Shown in pieces: positions 1 to 5,356 of a stretch of 5,384 bases of DNA. The stretch is from assembly GCA_019422005.1 (NCBI GenBank), contig JAHZEF010000017.1, forward strand, positions 22,523 to 27,906, read 5' to 3'. Numbering within the stretch: the first letter of the stretch is position 1; each line of letters starts with the position of its first letter. The notes beneath the pieces are model-generated. The model did not search any database, was not told the DNA's origin, and was given only the letters and a program-made list of their open reading frames with translations. A program made the translations under genes and the position numbers. The DNA is from Clostridiales bacterium. Lineage in GTDB: Bacteria; Bacillota; Clostridia; Oscillospirales; Oscillospiraceae.

Positions 1-886
1 CATGGCGGCCACAACATTGTATTCATCGTTGGCGGTCAGTGCAATGAAGGCGTCGGTATGACGGATATCGGAATCCGACATGGAGTCGAAATAGCCGATG
101 GCGTCGTCGTTCATGACGGAACACGCCGGTACGGAGCGGCAGAAGTCCACCGAGGCCGTGTGGCTTTTTTCCACAACCGTCACATGGATTCCTTCGCGCA
201 GCAGGAGCTCCGCCAGATAATAGGAAATTCGCCCGGCGCCGGCGATCAGCGCCGTATGGATCGGCTTGACCGGCAGGTTCATTTCCCGGAAGGCCTTTCG
301 GAAAGCGTCGGCGGCGCCGCTCAGATAAAGCACATCGCCGGGCTCCAGCACAAAATGCCCCTTCGGGATATGGACATCTGCACCGCGGACCACGGCGCAG
401 ATCAGAAGATTGAAGCCCAGCTGGCCGATTTCCGCCAGGGATTTGCCGCAGAAAGGGCTGGCAGCGGAGCACACGGCTGATTTCCCGGGCGGCGGCCAAT
501 TCCGGATTGATGGTCATGGAGAGCCCCAGCTGGTTTCTGTAAAAATTGGCGTGCCTGGCATAGTCGATATCGCGGACGCGGGCGACGGTGTGCCGTGCCC
601 CGAGGAGATGCGCGGTCAGGCAAGCCAGGATGTTCAGTTCATCGGAATCGGTGACGGCGATAAAAATATCGGCGTCGCCGGCCCCCACCTCCCGCAGCGT
701 GGCATAGGAGGCGCCGTTGCCGCGATAGCAGAAGACGTCCAGCGTGTTGCTGATGGCGGTGACCACGGCGGCGTCGGTGTCCACGACGGTGACCGAACAA
801 TTGTCCTGGGAAAGCTGGCCGGCCAGTGCGATGCCGATCCCGCCGGCGCCGATGATATGAACGTTGATTTTGCGTTTTTTCTGCAT
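1..886 (-). pseudogene. trkA: TrkA-type K+ uptake regulator (RCK/NAD-binding), frameshifted, partial at window edge
   Basis: TrkA proteins are cytoplasmic gating subunits of Trk/Ktr potassium channels; they bind NAD(H) or ATP through RCK_N domains. The start at 886 follows AAGGAG with a 9-nt gap. The first frame gives a Rossmann motif GAGGIG (residues 13-18), the acidic end of strand 2 (D36, D38), and then typical RCK_N sequence ending in REISRVLR at about position 464. Past that point this frame turns into arginine- and proline-rich nonsense and stops at 23-25. A different minus frame carries the family sequence on: SPFCGKSLAEIG from about 457, an RCK_C domain, then a second Rossmann motif (IAGAGRIS, about 246-223), open to base 1 and beyond. 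Comparison with remembered TrkA sequences suggests that about 25 residues (start of RCK_C) are also missing at the junction, so this is more than a single-base error. About 294 residues are visible of a usual ~450. The gene is probably inactive unless the break is an assembly artefact. A channel partner (trkH) could lie off the left edge; it is not visible. Confidence 0.85.
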
Positions 887-948
887 GGAACGCCTCTCCT
901 TATGGGTGAAATCGGGGAAGAACGACGGCCTGCGCCTCCGGTTCCCAT

Positions 949-954
949 ATTATA
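949..954 (-). promoter_or_regulatory. Candidate -10 box for the trkA-like gene
   Basis: The minus strand reads TATAAT here, about 63 bases upstream of the trkA start, and AAGGAG (896-901) precedes the ATG. The best -35-like hexamer, TTAACA (984-979), is 24 bases away, which is too far, so the promoter may be weak or activated. TATAAT also occurs on the plus strand at 951-956, overlapping this box, so the AT-rich patch could fire in either direction. Confidence 0.35.
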
Positions 955-995
955 ATGCTTTTTGCCGGAAGATACCACTGTTAATTTCCAGAACG

Positions 996-1014
996 GCCGC
1001 CCGCGGCGGGCGGC
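996..1014. repeat. Perfect 9-bp GC-rich inverted repeat
   Basis: The arms GCCGCCCGC (996-1004) and GCGGGCGGC (1006-1014) are exact reverse complements around one base. There is no T-run on either side, so it does not look like an intrinsic terminator. It lies between the two outward-facing genes, upstream of the VWA gene's proposed promoter and behind that of trkA, and could be a protein-binding dyad or a chance product of GC-rich sequence. Confidence 0.5.
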
Positions 1015-1068
1015 GTACGGGGCGGAAGGGCGCCGCAGACGCGGAAAAACGCATGTTTGCAGGGAATG

Positions 1069-1097
1069 CACAGAAATGGGGGGAGGAACATAGAATA
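1069..1097 (+). promoter_or_regulatory. Candidate sporulation-type (sigma-K-like) promoter of the VWA gene
   Basis: CACA (1069-1072), 16 bases, then CATAGAATA (1089-1097). This matches the Bacillus subtilis sigma-K consensus as I recall it (mACm, about 16 bases, CATAnnnTA) at every defined position. Transcription would start near 1103-1106, leaving a leader of about 27 bases before the ATG at 1132. A sigma-A reading is also possible: TGCACA (1067-1072), 18 bases, TAGAAT (1091-1096). The motif is short, and the sporulation reading rests on consensus matching alone. Confidence 0.4.
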
Positions 1098-1115
1098 TCC
1101 GGGGACGATCTCCCC

Positions 1116-1125
1116 AGAAGGAGGT
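1116..1125 (+). promoter_or_regulatory. Strong ribosome binding site deciding the VWA start
   Basis: AGAAGGAGGT ends 6 bases before ATG 1132. An in-frame ATG at 1057 would add 25 residues. It has no comparable site at the right distance, and the extra residues would be translated across the proposed promoter, so 1132 is preferred. Confidence 0.85.
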
Positions 1126-1131
1126 AACACG

Positions 1132-2514
1132 ATGGGTGTTACAAATTCCAATAAGGTAATCAACACCGACCGCATTGAGTGCGACGGTTCCTTGCGGGTG
1201 ACGCTTGCCCTGACGGCGGCTCCCGACATCGTTTCCAACCCGACGGATATTGTATTGGCGCTGGATCGTTCCGGAAGTATGACGGGCGCGCCGCTGGCCA
1301 ATATGAAAACCGGCGCAAAGACGTTCATCGACATCATCGCTTCCGCGACAGGCGGGACGGCGAGCGGCCAGATCGGCTTTGGAAGCCGCATCGGCATTGT
1401 CAGCTTTTCGGATACCGCTACGGTCAATTCCCAACTGATCACTTCGGTCGACACGCTGAAAAACGCAGTGGATATGCTGAGCGCCGGCGGCAGCACGAAC
1501 CATGCAGACGCTTTTTCCAAAGCGATCGACCTGTTTGAGCCGGGATCTTCCAATGCAAAGGTCATTGTGATGTTCACCGACGGCAATACCACGGTGGGCG
1601 CGCCGCCCGCCCCAGTGGCCGCATCGGCCAAGGCGCAGGGGATTGTGATCTACTGCATTGGCCTGATCGGCTCCGACGGGCTGGATATCAACGCGCTGAA
1701 TACCTGGGCCAGCAGTCCGAGCGCCTCCCACGTGGCGGTCACGCCGGATGAGGCGGAACTGGAGGCCCTGTTTGCGGAGCTGGCCGCCAATATCACCAAG
1801 GTCGGCGCCACCAACATTGTAATCGATGAGGTGGTCAATTCCGACTTCGTGATCACCAGCGTGTTGGCGCCCAGTGTCGGAACCGCAACCATGCTGGACT
1901 CGCATTCCCTGAAATGGAATATTGCAGAGCTCGGCGTGACGGCGAGCGAGAGCGCAATCCTGGAATTTTTCATTCGGCATACGGCCCAGACGCCCGGCAC
2001 AAAGCTGGTCAATGAATCCATTGATTACTCCGACAGCGAGGGGAATGTGGTGACGTTCCCGGCCCCCACCGTGACGGTGGAATGCGGCGAAGTCGTGCAT
2101 CCGGAAGCCTGCCCGGTGCCGACGGAGTTCACGCTGGATGGGTGTGCCGACTCGGTTGTTGTGGATCTGGGAGACACGTATCTGCAGTCCCTGGGACGGA
2201 TTATCCAGACGGATGTGACCATCAAGAATGTTTGCCCGGGCAAGCGGGTGGCTCTGGCGGTGATCCTCACGGAAGTGGATCTGAACGGCACGGAATACCA
2301 GCGCGGCATGAAGGCCATGACCATTCCGGCGCACAACCAGTCCGGATGCCGGGATGTCCTGGTGAAGTGCGTGAAGTTTGTGGTTCCGGAGGATCTGGAC
2401 GTCTCCGGAGGCAACGCCCAGGCCATGTGCAACCGGCGCTATTTTAAGATCAGGTTCATCGCCCATCACATCGATACCGACTATCGGTGCTGTGAGTCCG
2501 TCCTGACGCTGTAA
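1132..2514 (+). CDS. VWA-domain protein with unrecognised cysteine-rich C-terminal region; possible spore surface protein
   Basis: 460 residues. The VWA domain (about 36-223) has an intact metal-ion-dependent adhesion site: DRSGS (45-49), T122 in GGSTN, and D150 in FTDG. VWA domains with this site usually bind protein partners through Mg2+. Residues about 224-317 look like a beta-sandwich resembling the DUF11 type (SLKWNIAELG, then LEFFIRH and LVNESIDYSD). The C-terminal part (318-460) has nine cysteines: C318, C327, C338, C368, C406, C413, C433, C453 and C454. I do not recognise this region. There is no signal peptide, membrane segment or sorting motif, so the protein is made as a cytosolic product. 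The N-terminus (residues 1-35) is also beta-rich. The gene stands alone, with its own promoter and a hairpin 52 bases after the stop. The VWA call is firm. A role on the spore surface is inference from the absent signal, the cysteines and the sigma-K-like promoter. A cytosolic complex scaffold is an alternative. Confidence 0.9.
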   Translation: MGVTNSNKVINTDRIECDGSLRVTLALTAAPDIVSNPTDIVLALDRSGSMTGAPLANMKTGAKTFIDIIASATGGTASGQIGFGSRIGIVSFSDTATVNSQLITSVDTLKNAVDMLSAGGSTNHADAFSKAIDLFEPGSSNAKVIVMFTDGNTTVGAPPAPVAASAKAQGIVIYCIGLIGSDGLDINALNTWASSPSASHVAVTPDEAELEALFAELAANITKVGATNIVIDEVVNSDFVITSVLAPSVGTATMLDSHSLKWNIAELGVTASESAILEFFIRHTAQTPGTKLVNESIDYSDSEGNVVTFPAPTVTVECGEVVHPEACPVPTEFTLDGCADSVVVDLGDTYLQSLGRIIQTDVTIKNVCPGKRVALAVILTEVDLNGTEYQRGMKAMTIPAHNQSGCRDVLVKCVKFVVPEDLDVSGGNAQAMCNRRYFKIRFIAHHIDTDYRCCESVLTL

Positions 2515-2534
2515 CCCCCGGGGAGCGTGCGCAA

Positions 2535-2551
2535 AAACGCGTATCGCGTTT
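2535..2551. terminator. Small hairpin after the VWA gene
   Basis: AAACGCG (2535-2541) and CGCGTTT (2545-2551) are exact reverse complements around a 3-base loop. It lies 20 bases after the VWA stop. The stem is short and the downstream T-run is only part of the arm, so its role as a terminator is uncertain. Confidence 0.35.
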
Positions 2552-2566
2552 GCCGGAATTGCTTTG

Positions 2567-2593
2567 GCGCCCGCCTGCTCTGCAGGCGGGCGC
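2567..2593 (+). terminator. 12-bp GC-rich hairpin, probable terminator of the VWA gene
   Basis: GCGCCCGCCTGC (2567-2578) pairs perfectly with 2582-2593 around the loop TCT, followed by TTTGAAA. The tail is weak in T, but the stem is strong and the position between convergent genes fits a terminator. Confidence 0.65.
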
Positions 2594-2600
2594 TTTGAAA

Positions 2601-2644
2601 CCCTGCGCAGCGCGCCGAACGCATACCGGACGCGCTGCGCAGGG
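2601..2644 (-). terminator. 14-bp hairpin, probable terminator of the stalk/deacetylase-like gene
   Basis: CCCTGCGCAGCGCG (2601-2614) pairs perfectly with 2631-2644 around a 16-base loop. On the minus strand it begins 4 bases after that gene's TGA (2651-2649) and is followed by TTTCAAA. It shares this 7-base spacer (2594-2600) with the hairpin facing it from the VWA side. Confidence 0.65.
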
Positions 2645-2648
2645 ACAA

Positions 2649-3743
2649 TCAGACGCCGGATTCGGACAGCAGGGAAAAGACCACCCCTGCCTCCTGCAGG
2701 GCCGGAAGGAGTTCCGCCAGCTGTCCGGCGGAACAAAACAGAAGCCGGGATTCCCCATGGGCCTGCGCCGCCTGGGCGGCGGATTGCTGGACGGACGGCT
2801 GTATGAAGACGCAGTATTGGGAGGAAACGGCGGAAGCGTCCACCGACTCGGGAACCGCCGCCAGCAGCGTTTTATATTTGAGTACCTGATCCAGGGCGCT
2901 GTTGGCGCGGCGCAGGCTGACTGCGGCGTCTTCCCCCTCCGAAACGGCCAGGCCAACGGCGTGCCCTTCGGAAATCATCCGCCGGACGGTGGATTCCTGC
3001 GCCAGGATCTCGTCTGCAGTCAGGAAAAAGGCGGCGCGGATGCGGGCGACGGCAAGCTGATCCAGCGCGGCGTCCAGATCTCCTCCGCCTGTGACCGCCA
3101 GACAGATCCGGGCCGGCTCCTGCTCCTCCGCCTGTGTTGGCGGCTCGTCGGACGGTTCCTCCGGCGAGCCAGGAGGCAGGGGCGGATCCGGCTCCGCAGG
3201 GGCCGGCGAGAGGGAGGCAAGATACTGAGAGACCCGATAGGAAACCAGGTTTTCCGCCTTTTCCACAAAGAGAGAGTCGTCATAGACCTGGGTGCCGGTG
3301 GTAAAGCGGATGATCGGATATCCGCTCCGGCTGGTCAGCTCGCTGACCTGAACGCCGAAATGGTTGGCGCAGAATACTGCGGGCAGGAACACAACGCCGC
3401 TGCGGATCACAGGCTCCACAGCCTGGGTGATTTTATTCTCGTCCGTCACCATACCGGCGGCCAGATCGAACACCAGCCGGCTGCTGCGGCTGAAAAGCGT
3501 CAGGGTCTTTTCACTGGTATTGTAAGAGGGATAGAACCCCAGGGAGGACTGGTTGAAAACCGTATAGGGGACATACAGGACGCCGCCGGAATGGAACGGC
3601 AGTTCATCGCCGGAAAGCGTCAGCGGAATCACGTCGTTGACGGCGATGAAGGACAGATCCGAAACGCCGCCCGCCGGCAGCACCAGCAGCGCAGCCAGCA
3701 GCAGCACAGTCAGAATTATGCAAAGAAGACGGGTTCGCCTCAA
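2649..3743 (-). CDS. Exported stalk-domain protein with degenerate NodB (polysaccharide deacetylase) domain
   Basis: 364 residues, starting at TTG 3743, which sits 7 bases after a near-perfect GGAGGTGATC site. An upstream in-frame ATG at 3797 lies inside the proposed -10 box and is rejected. Residues 6-24 form a hydrophobic signal or anchor (LLCIILTVLLLAALLVLPAG) after basic RRTR. Residues about 33-152 resemble the copper-amine-oxidase N-terminal or 'stalk' domain (VLYVPYTVF, later VVFLPAVF). A proline- and glutamate-rich linker spans about 179-211. Residues 213-364 keep the outline of a NodB fold (AAFFLTADEI at 237-246, RRMISEGHAVG from 254). The catalytic TFDDGP is replaced by AVTGGGD (216-222), the H-x3-H metal site is gone from 260-271, and no RPPYG motif is seen. 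NodB enzymes remove acetyl groups from peptidoglycan or chitin-like polymers. This one is probably inactive and may bind glycans or act as a scaffold outside the membrane. The gene stands alone between a terminator and its own promoter. Confidence 0.82.
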   Translation of the reverse strand: MRRTRLLCIILTVLLLAALLVLPAGGVSDLSFIAVNDVIPLTLSGDELPFHSGGVLYVPYTVFNQSSLGFYPSYNTSEKTLTLFSRSSRLVFDLAAGMVTDENKITQAVEPVIRSGVVFLPAVFCANHFGVQVSELTSRSGYPIIRFTTGTQVYDDSLFVEKAENLVSYRVSQYLASLSPAPAEPDPPLPPGSPEEPSDEPPTQAEEQEPARICLAVTGGGDLDAALDQLAVARIRAAFFLTADEILAQESTVRRMISEGHAVGLAVSEGEDAAVSLRRANSALDQVLKYKTLLAAVPESVDASAVSSQYCVFIQPSVQQSAAQAAQAHGESRLLFCSAGQLAELLPALQEAGVVFSLLSESGV

Positions 3744-3760
3744 ATGATCACCTCCGTGCG

Positions 3761-3782
3761 GCCGGCTCCGGAGGGAGCCGGC
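3761..3782 (-). promoter_or_regulatory. Leader hairpin upstream of the TTG-start gene
   Basis: Arms 3761-3769 and 3774-3782 form a perfect 9-bp stem with a 4-base loop, in the predicted 5' leader and ending 5 bases before the ribosome binding site. The minus-strand hexamer CCTCCG (3774-3769) in its loop region is also complementary to the binding site CGGAGG (3756-3751). An alternative fold could therefore hide the site. This is inference from complementarity only. Confidence 0.4.
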
Positions 3783-3796
3783 GGAACGATAATCCA

Positions 3797-3826
3797 ATTA
3801 TAGCACCGACCTGCAGTCCGGCGCAA
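3797..3826 (-). promoter_or_regulatory. Extended -10 promoter of the stalk/deacetylase-like gene
   Basis: The minus strand reads TGCTATAAT (3805-3797), an extended -10 (TG-n-TATAAT). A weak -35-like TTGCGC lies at 3826-3821 with an 18-base spacer. Transcription would start near 3790, giving a leader of about 47 bases that contains the hairpin and the strong ribosome binding site. Confidence 0.6.
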
Positions 3827-3914
3827 GCCGGGAGACGCTGCGCGCCGGATCCGGCAGGGCGCCTGAATTGGCCGGGACTGCGGGAAATGGCGTGCAAGTG
3901 GAGCAAGAAACGCA

Positions 3915-3930
3915 AAAAATGCCCATTTTT
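3915..3930. promoter_or_regulatory. AT-rich dyad, possible operator
   Basis: AAAAATG (3915-3921) and CATTTTT (3924-3930) are exact reverse complements around CC. It lies about 33 bases upstream of the deaminase -35 element and about 90 bases behind the divergent promoter. Its form fits a homodimeric repressor site or an upstream activating site; no regulator gene is in the window. Confidence 0.3.
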
Positions 3931-3962
3931 ACGGTGAAAATGCAGAAGATTTTTAAAATACC

Positions 3963-3991
3963 TTGCAGTTTGGAAAATGATGGCGTATAAT
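3963..3991 (+). promoter_or_regulatory. Sigma-A promoter of the deaminase gene
   Basis: TTGCAG (3963-3968), a 17-base spacer, and a perfect TATAAT (3986-3991). A start near 3998 leaves a leader of about 56 bases with GGGAGG (4041-4046) before ATG 4054. The sequence upstream is AT-rich (TTTTTAAAATA), which could act as an UP element. Confidence 0.7.
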
Positions 3992-4053
3992 AAAAGCGCA
4001 TCGTGCCGTTCGCAGCCCCGAAATTCTGGATGGCGCGAGAGGGAGGTCTCTCC

Positions 4054-4545
4054 ATGGAACGCAGAGACAAGGAAAATTACTATCTGGATATTGCACAGAC
4101 TGTGATGGAACGCTCAACCTGCTGCCGCGGCCACTACGGCGCGATCATTGTCCGCAACGACGAGATCATTGCCACGGGCTATAACGGCGCGCCCAGAGGC
4201 CGGATGAACTGCGCGGATCTGGGATACTGCATCCGGCGGAAATTGAATGTGCCCAGCGGACAGCGGTATGAGCTTTGCCGCAGCGTTCATGCGGAGGCCA
4301 ATGCCATCATTTCCGCCGCCCGGAGCGAATGCATCGGCGGTACGATGTATCTGGCGGGCCGCGACGCAGAGACCGGGGAACTGCTGGAGGACGCCGCATC
4401 CTGCCGCATGTGCCGGATGATGATGATCAATGCCGGACTCAGCCGCCTGGTTGTCCGGAATACCAGGGACAAATACACGGTTTACAACGTGGCGGATTGG
4501 GTTTTTGACGACGATTCTGTTCTCGGCCCGGACTTTGAACTGTAA
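4054..4545 (+). CDS. dCMP deaminase family protein (ComEB-like)
   Basis: 163 residues. The family hydrolyses dCMP to dUMP plus ammonia in the cytoplasm, feeding thymidylate synthesis. Typical landmarks are STCCRGHYGAIIV (21-33), ATGYNGAPRG (40-49), the zinc and catalytic motif HAE (H79, E81) in CRSVHAEANAI, and the zinc cysteines C117 and C120 in SCRMC. Most relatives have PCxxC; here the proline is serine (S116). The cysteines C53, C59 and C75 could bind a second, structural zinc, as known for some dCMP deaminases. Length is normal for the family. ATG 4054 has GGGAGG 7 bases upstream. A GTG at 4003 is in frame but follows the predicted transcription start by only about 5 bases and has no binding site. 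The gene is monocistronic, facing a strong hairpin. Family assignment is firm; substrate (dCMP rather than another cytidine compound) is inferred. Confidence 0.9.
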   Translation: MERRDKENYYLDIAQTVMERSTCCRGHYGAIIVRNDEIIATGYNGAPRGRMNCADLGYCIRRKLNVPSGQRYELCRSVHAEANAIISAARSECIGGTMYLAGRDAETGELLEDAASCRMCRMMMINAGLSRLVVRNTRDKYTVYNVADWVFDDDSVLGPDFEL

Positions 4546-4601
4546 AACGGAAGGTTGCAGAGGTTCCGGATCGGGTTCGGGCCGCGGGATTCCGTCATAA
4601 G

Positions 4602-4638
4602 ATCAGCCCGCCGGATCCATCGGATCCGGCGGGCTGAT
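4602..4638. terminator. 17-bp perfect hairpin between convergent genes, likely bidirectional terminator
   Basis: Arms 4602-4618 and 4622-4638 are exact reverse complements with loop ATC; each arm contains GGATCC. It starts 56 bases after the deaminase stop and lies 16 bases past the stop of the minus-strand lipoprotein gene. T-runs are short on both sides (TTT ending at 4640; CTTAT on the minus strand), so termination would rely on the stem. Confidence 0.75.
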
Positions 4639-4654
4639 TTGCCGCTGCGGACAG

Positions 4655-5284
4655 TCATTGACCGGAAGAGCCGTTTTCCAATTCAAAGAATGTGAGCGGC
4701 GCGTCGTAGACGTTGTGTCCCGTTTCAATGGTATTGCCGCTGCAGGTGACCGTGATTGTGCCGGCCTCATAGGCTGTCAGCATGGTATTGACCAGGCTGC
4801 CCATGGCCATGGTCTCGCCGGCGGTGCCGGCAGAAGCGACGGCCGAGAGAAATTCATCCGACAGATCCAGCACGATGTGCAGACGGCCTCCGGCGGCATG
4901 GCCGGAAGAATCATCCGCCTGCGCCTCCGGGCCGCTGTCTTCCAGCCGGAATTCATTGACTTCAATGCCCTCCGGCAGCGCGCCGTGGGCGATCAGTGCA
5001 TCGATGATCCCCTGCGGCGTTGCATCGACGGTTTCCGTCTGCTCCACGAAGAATTCGGCCTGCTCGTCCGGCAGGAAGAGCGTGACCTCGCGTTCTTCCA
5101 GCACAGAGATCTCGGGAGGCGTTTCCGCCTGCTGGGAGTCCTGGCCGGTCTGGGAACCGGAGGCCTGCGATTCGCTGTCCGTATGGGAATCGTCCGTCTG
5201 GACGGGGCTCTGCGTATCGGTGCAGCCGGTCAGCAATACGGCCAGAAGAATCAGGGCCGGCAGCAGGGAGAAAATTTGTTTCAT
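4655..5284 (-). CDS. GerMN-domain lipoprotein (GerM-like)
   Basis: 209 residues. A type II signal peptide with lipobox LLTGC gives lipid attachment at C21, so the protein sits on the outer face of the cytoplasmic membrane. Residues 22-58 are a flexible linker rich in S, T, Q and D. Residues about 65-201 match the GerMN pattern: VTLFLPDEQ (67-75), TPQGIIDALIAHGALPEGI (89-107), LHIVLDLSDEF (135-145), SLVNTMLTAYEAGTITVTCSG (163-183) and a final LTFFE. GerM of Bacillus subtilis has two such domains and is needed for the SpoIIIA-SpoIIQ channel during sporulation and for germination. Single-domain lipoproteins are widespread in Firmicutes and many are uncharacterised. The ATG follows GGAGGG by about 6 bases. 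The gene is monocistronic, with a hairpin after the stop. The domain call is good; a sporulation role here is inferred from the family. Confidence 0.85.
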   Translation of the reverse strand: MKQIFSLLPALILLAVLLTGCTDTQSPVQTDDSHTDSESQASGSQTGQDSQQAETPPEISVLEEREVTLFLPDEQAEFFVEQTETVDATPQGIIDALIAHGALPEGIEVNEFRLEDSGPEAQADDSSGHAAGGRLHIVLDLSDEFLSAVASAGTAGETMAMGSLVNTMLTAYEAGTITVTCSGNTIETGHNVYDAPLTFFELENGSSGQ

Positions 5285-5347
5285 GGGGAATCCCTCCTTT
5301 TGGAATTGGACGGGGCCGCGGATCAGAAGTTCCGCAGTTCTGCCTTT

Positions 5348-5356
5348 AGTATACCA
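5348..5356 (-). promoter_or_regulatory. Extended -10 promoter of the GerM-like gene
   Basis: The minus strand reads TGGTATACT (5356-5348), an extended -10 element about 64 bases upstream of ATG 5284. A TTGGCA at 5369-5364 is a good -35 hexamer but is only 10 bases away, too close to work with this box, so the extended -10 probably acts alone. Confidence 0.5.

Noticed and set aside
410..955. A 181-codon plus-strand open frame opposite trkA
   Set aside because: It is an antisense shadow of the well-conserved RCK domain, glycine- and aspartate-rich, without a start signal.
634..2736. A 700-codon minus-strand open frame opposite the VWA gene
   Set aside because: It is antisense to a gene with a clear VWA motif and strong start signals, its translation is low-complexity (rich in R, G, H), and it runs through the trkA start and both intergenic regions. 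It is a by-product of high GC.
2550..3803. A 417-codon plus-strand open frame opposite the stalk/deacetylase-like gene
   Set aside because: It has no plausible start signal, crosses terminator hairpins and the opposite gene's promoter, and its translation resembles no protein family. The minus-strand gene has a signal peptide and recognisable domains.
3901..3962. CRISPR, tRNA or mobile element in the AT-rich divergent gap
   Set aside because: There are no repeated units, cloverleaf or transposase remnants; only promoter elements and one short dyad are visible.
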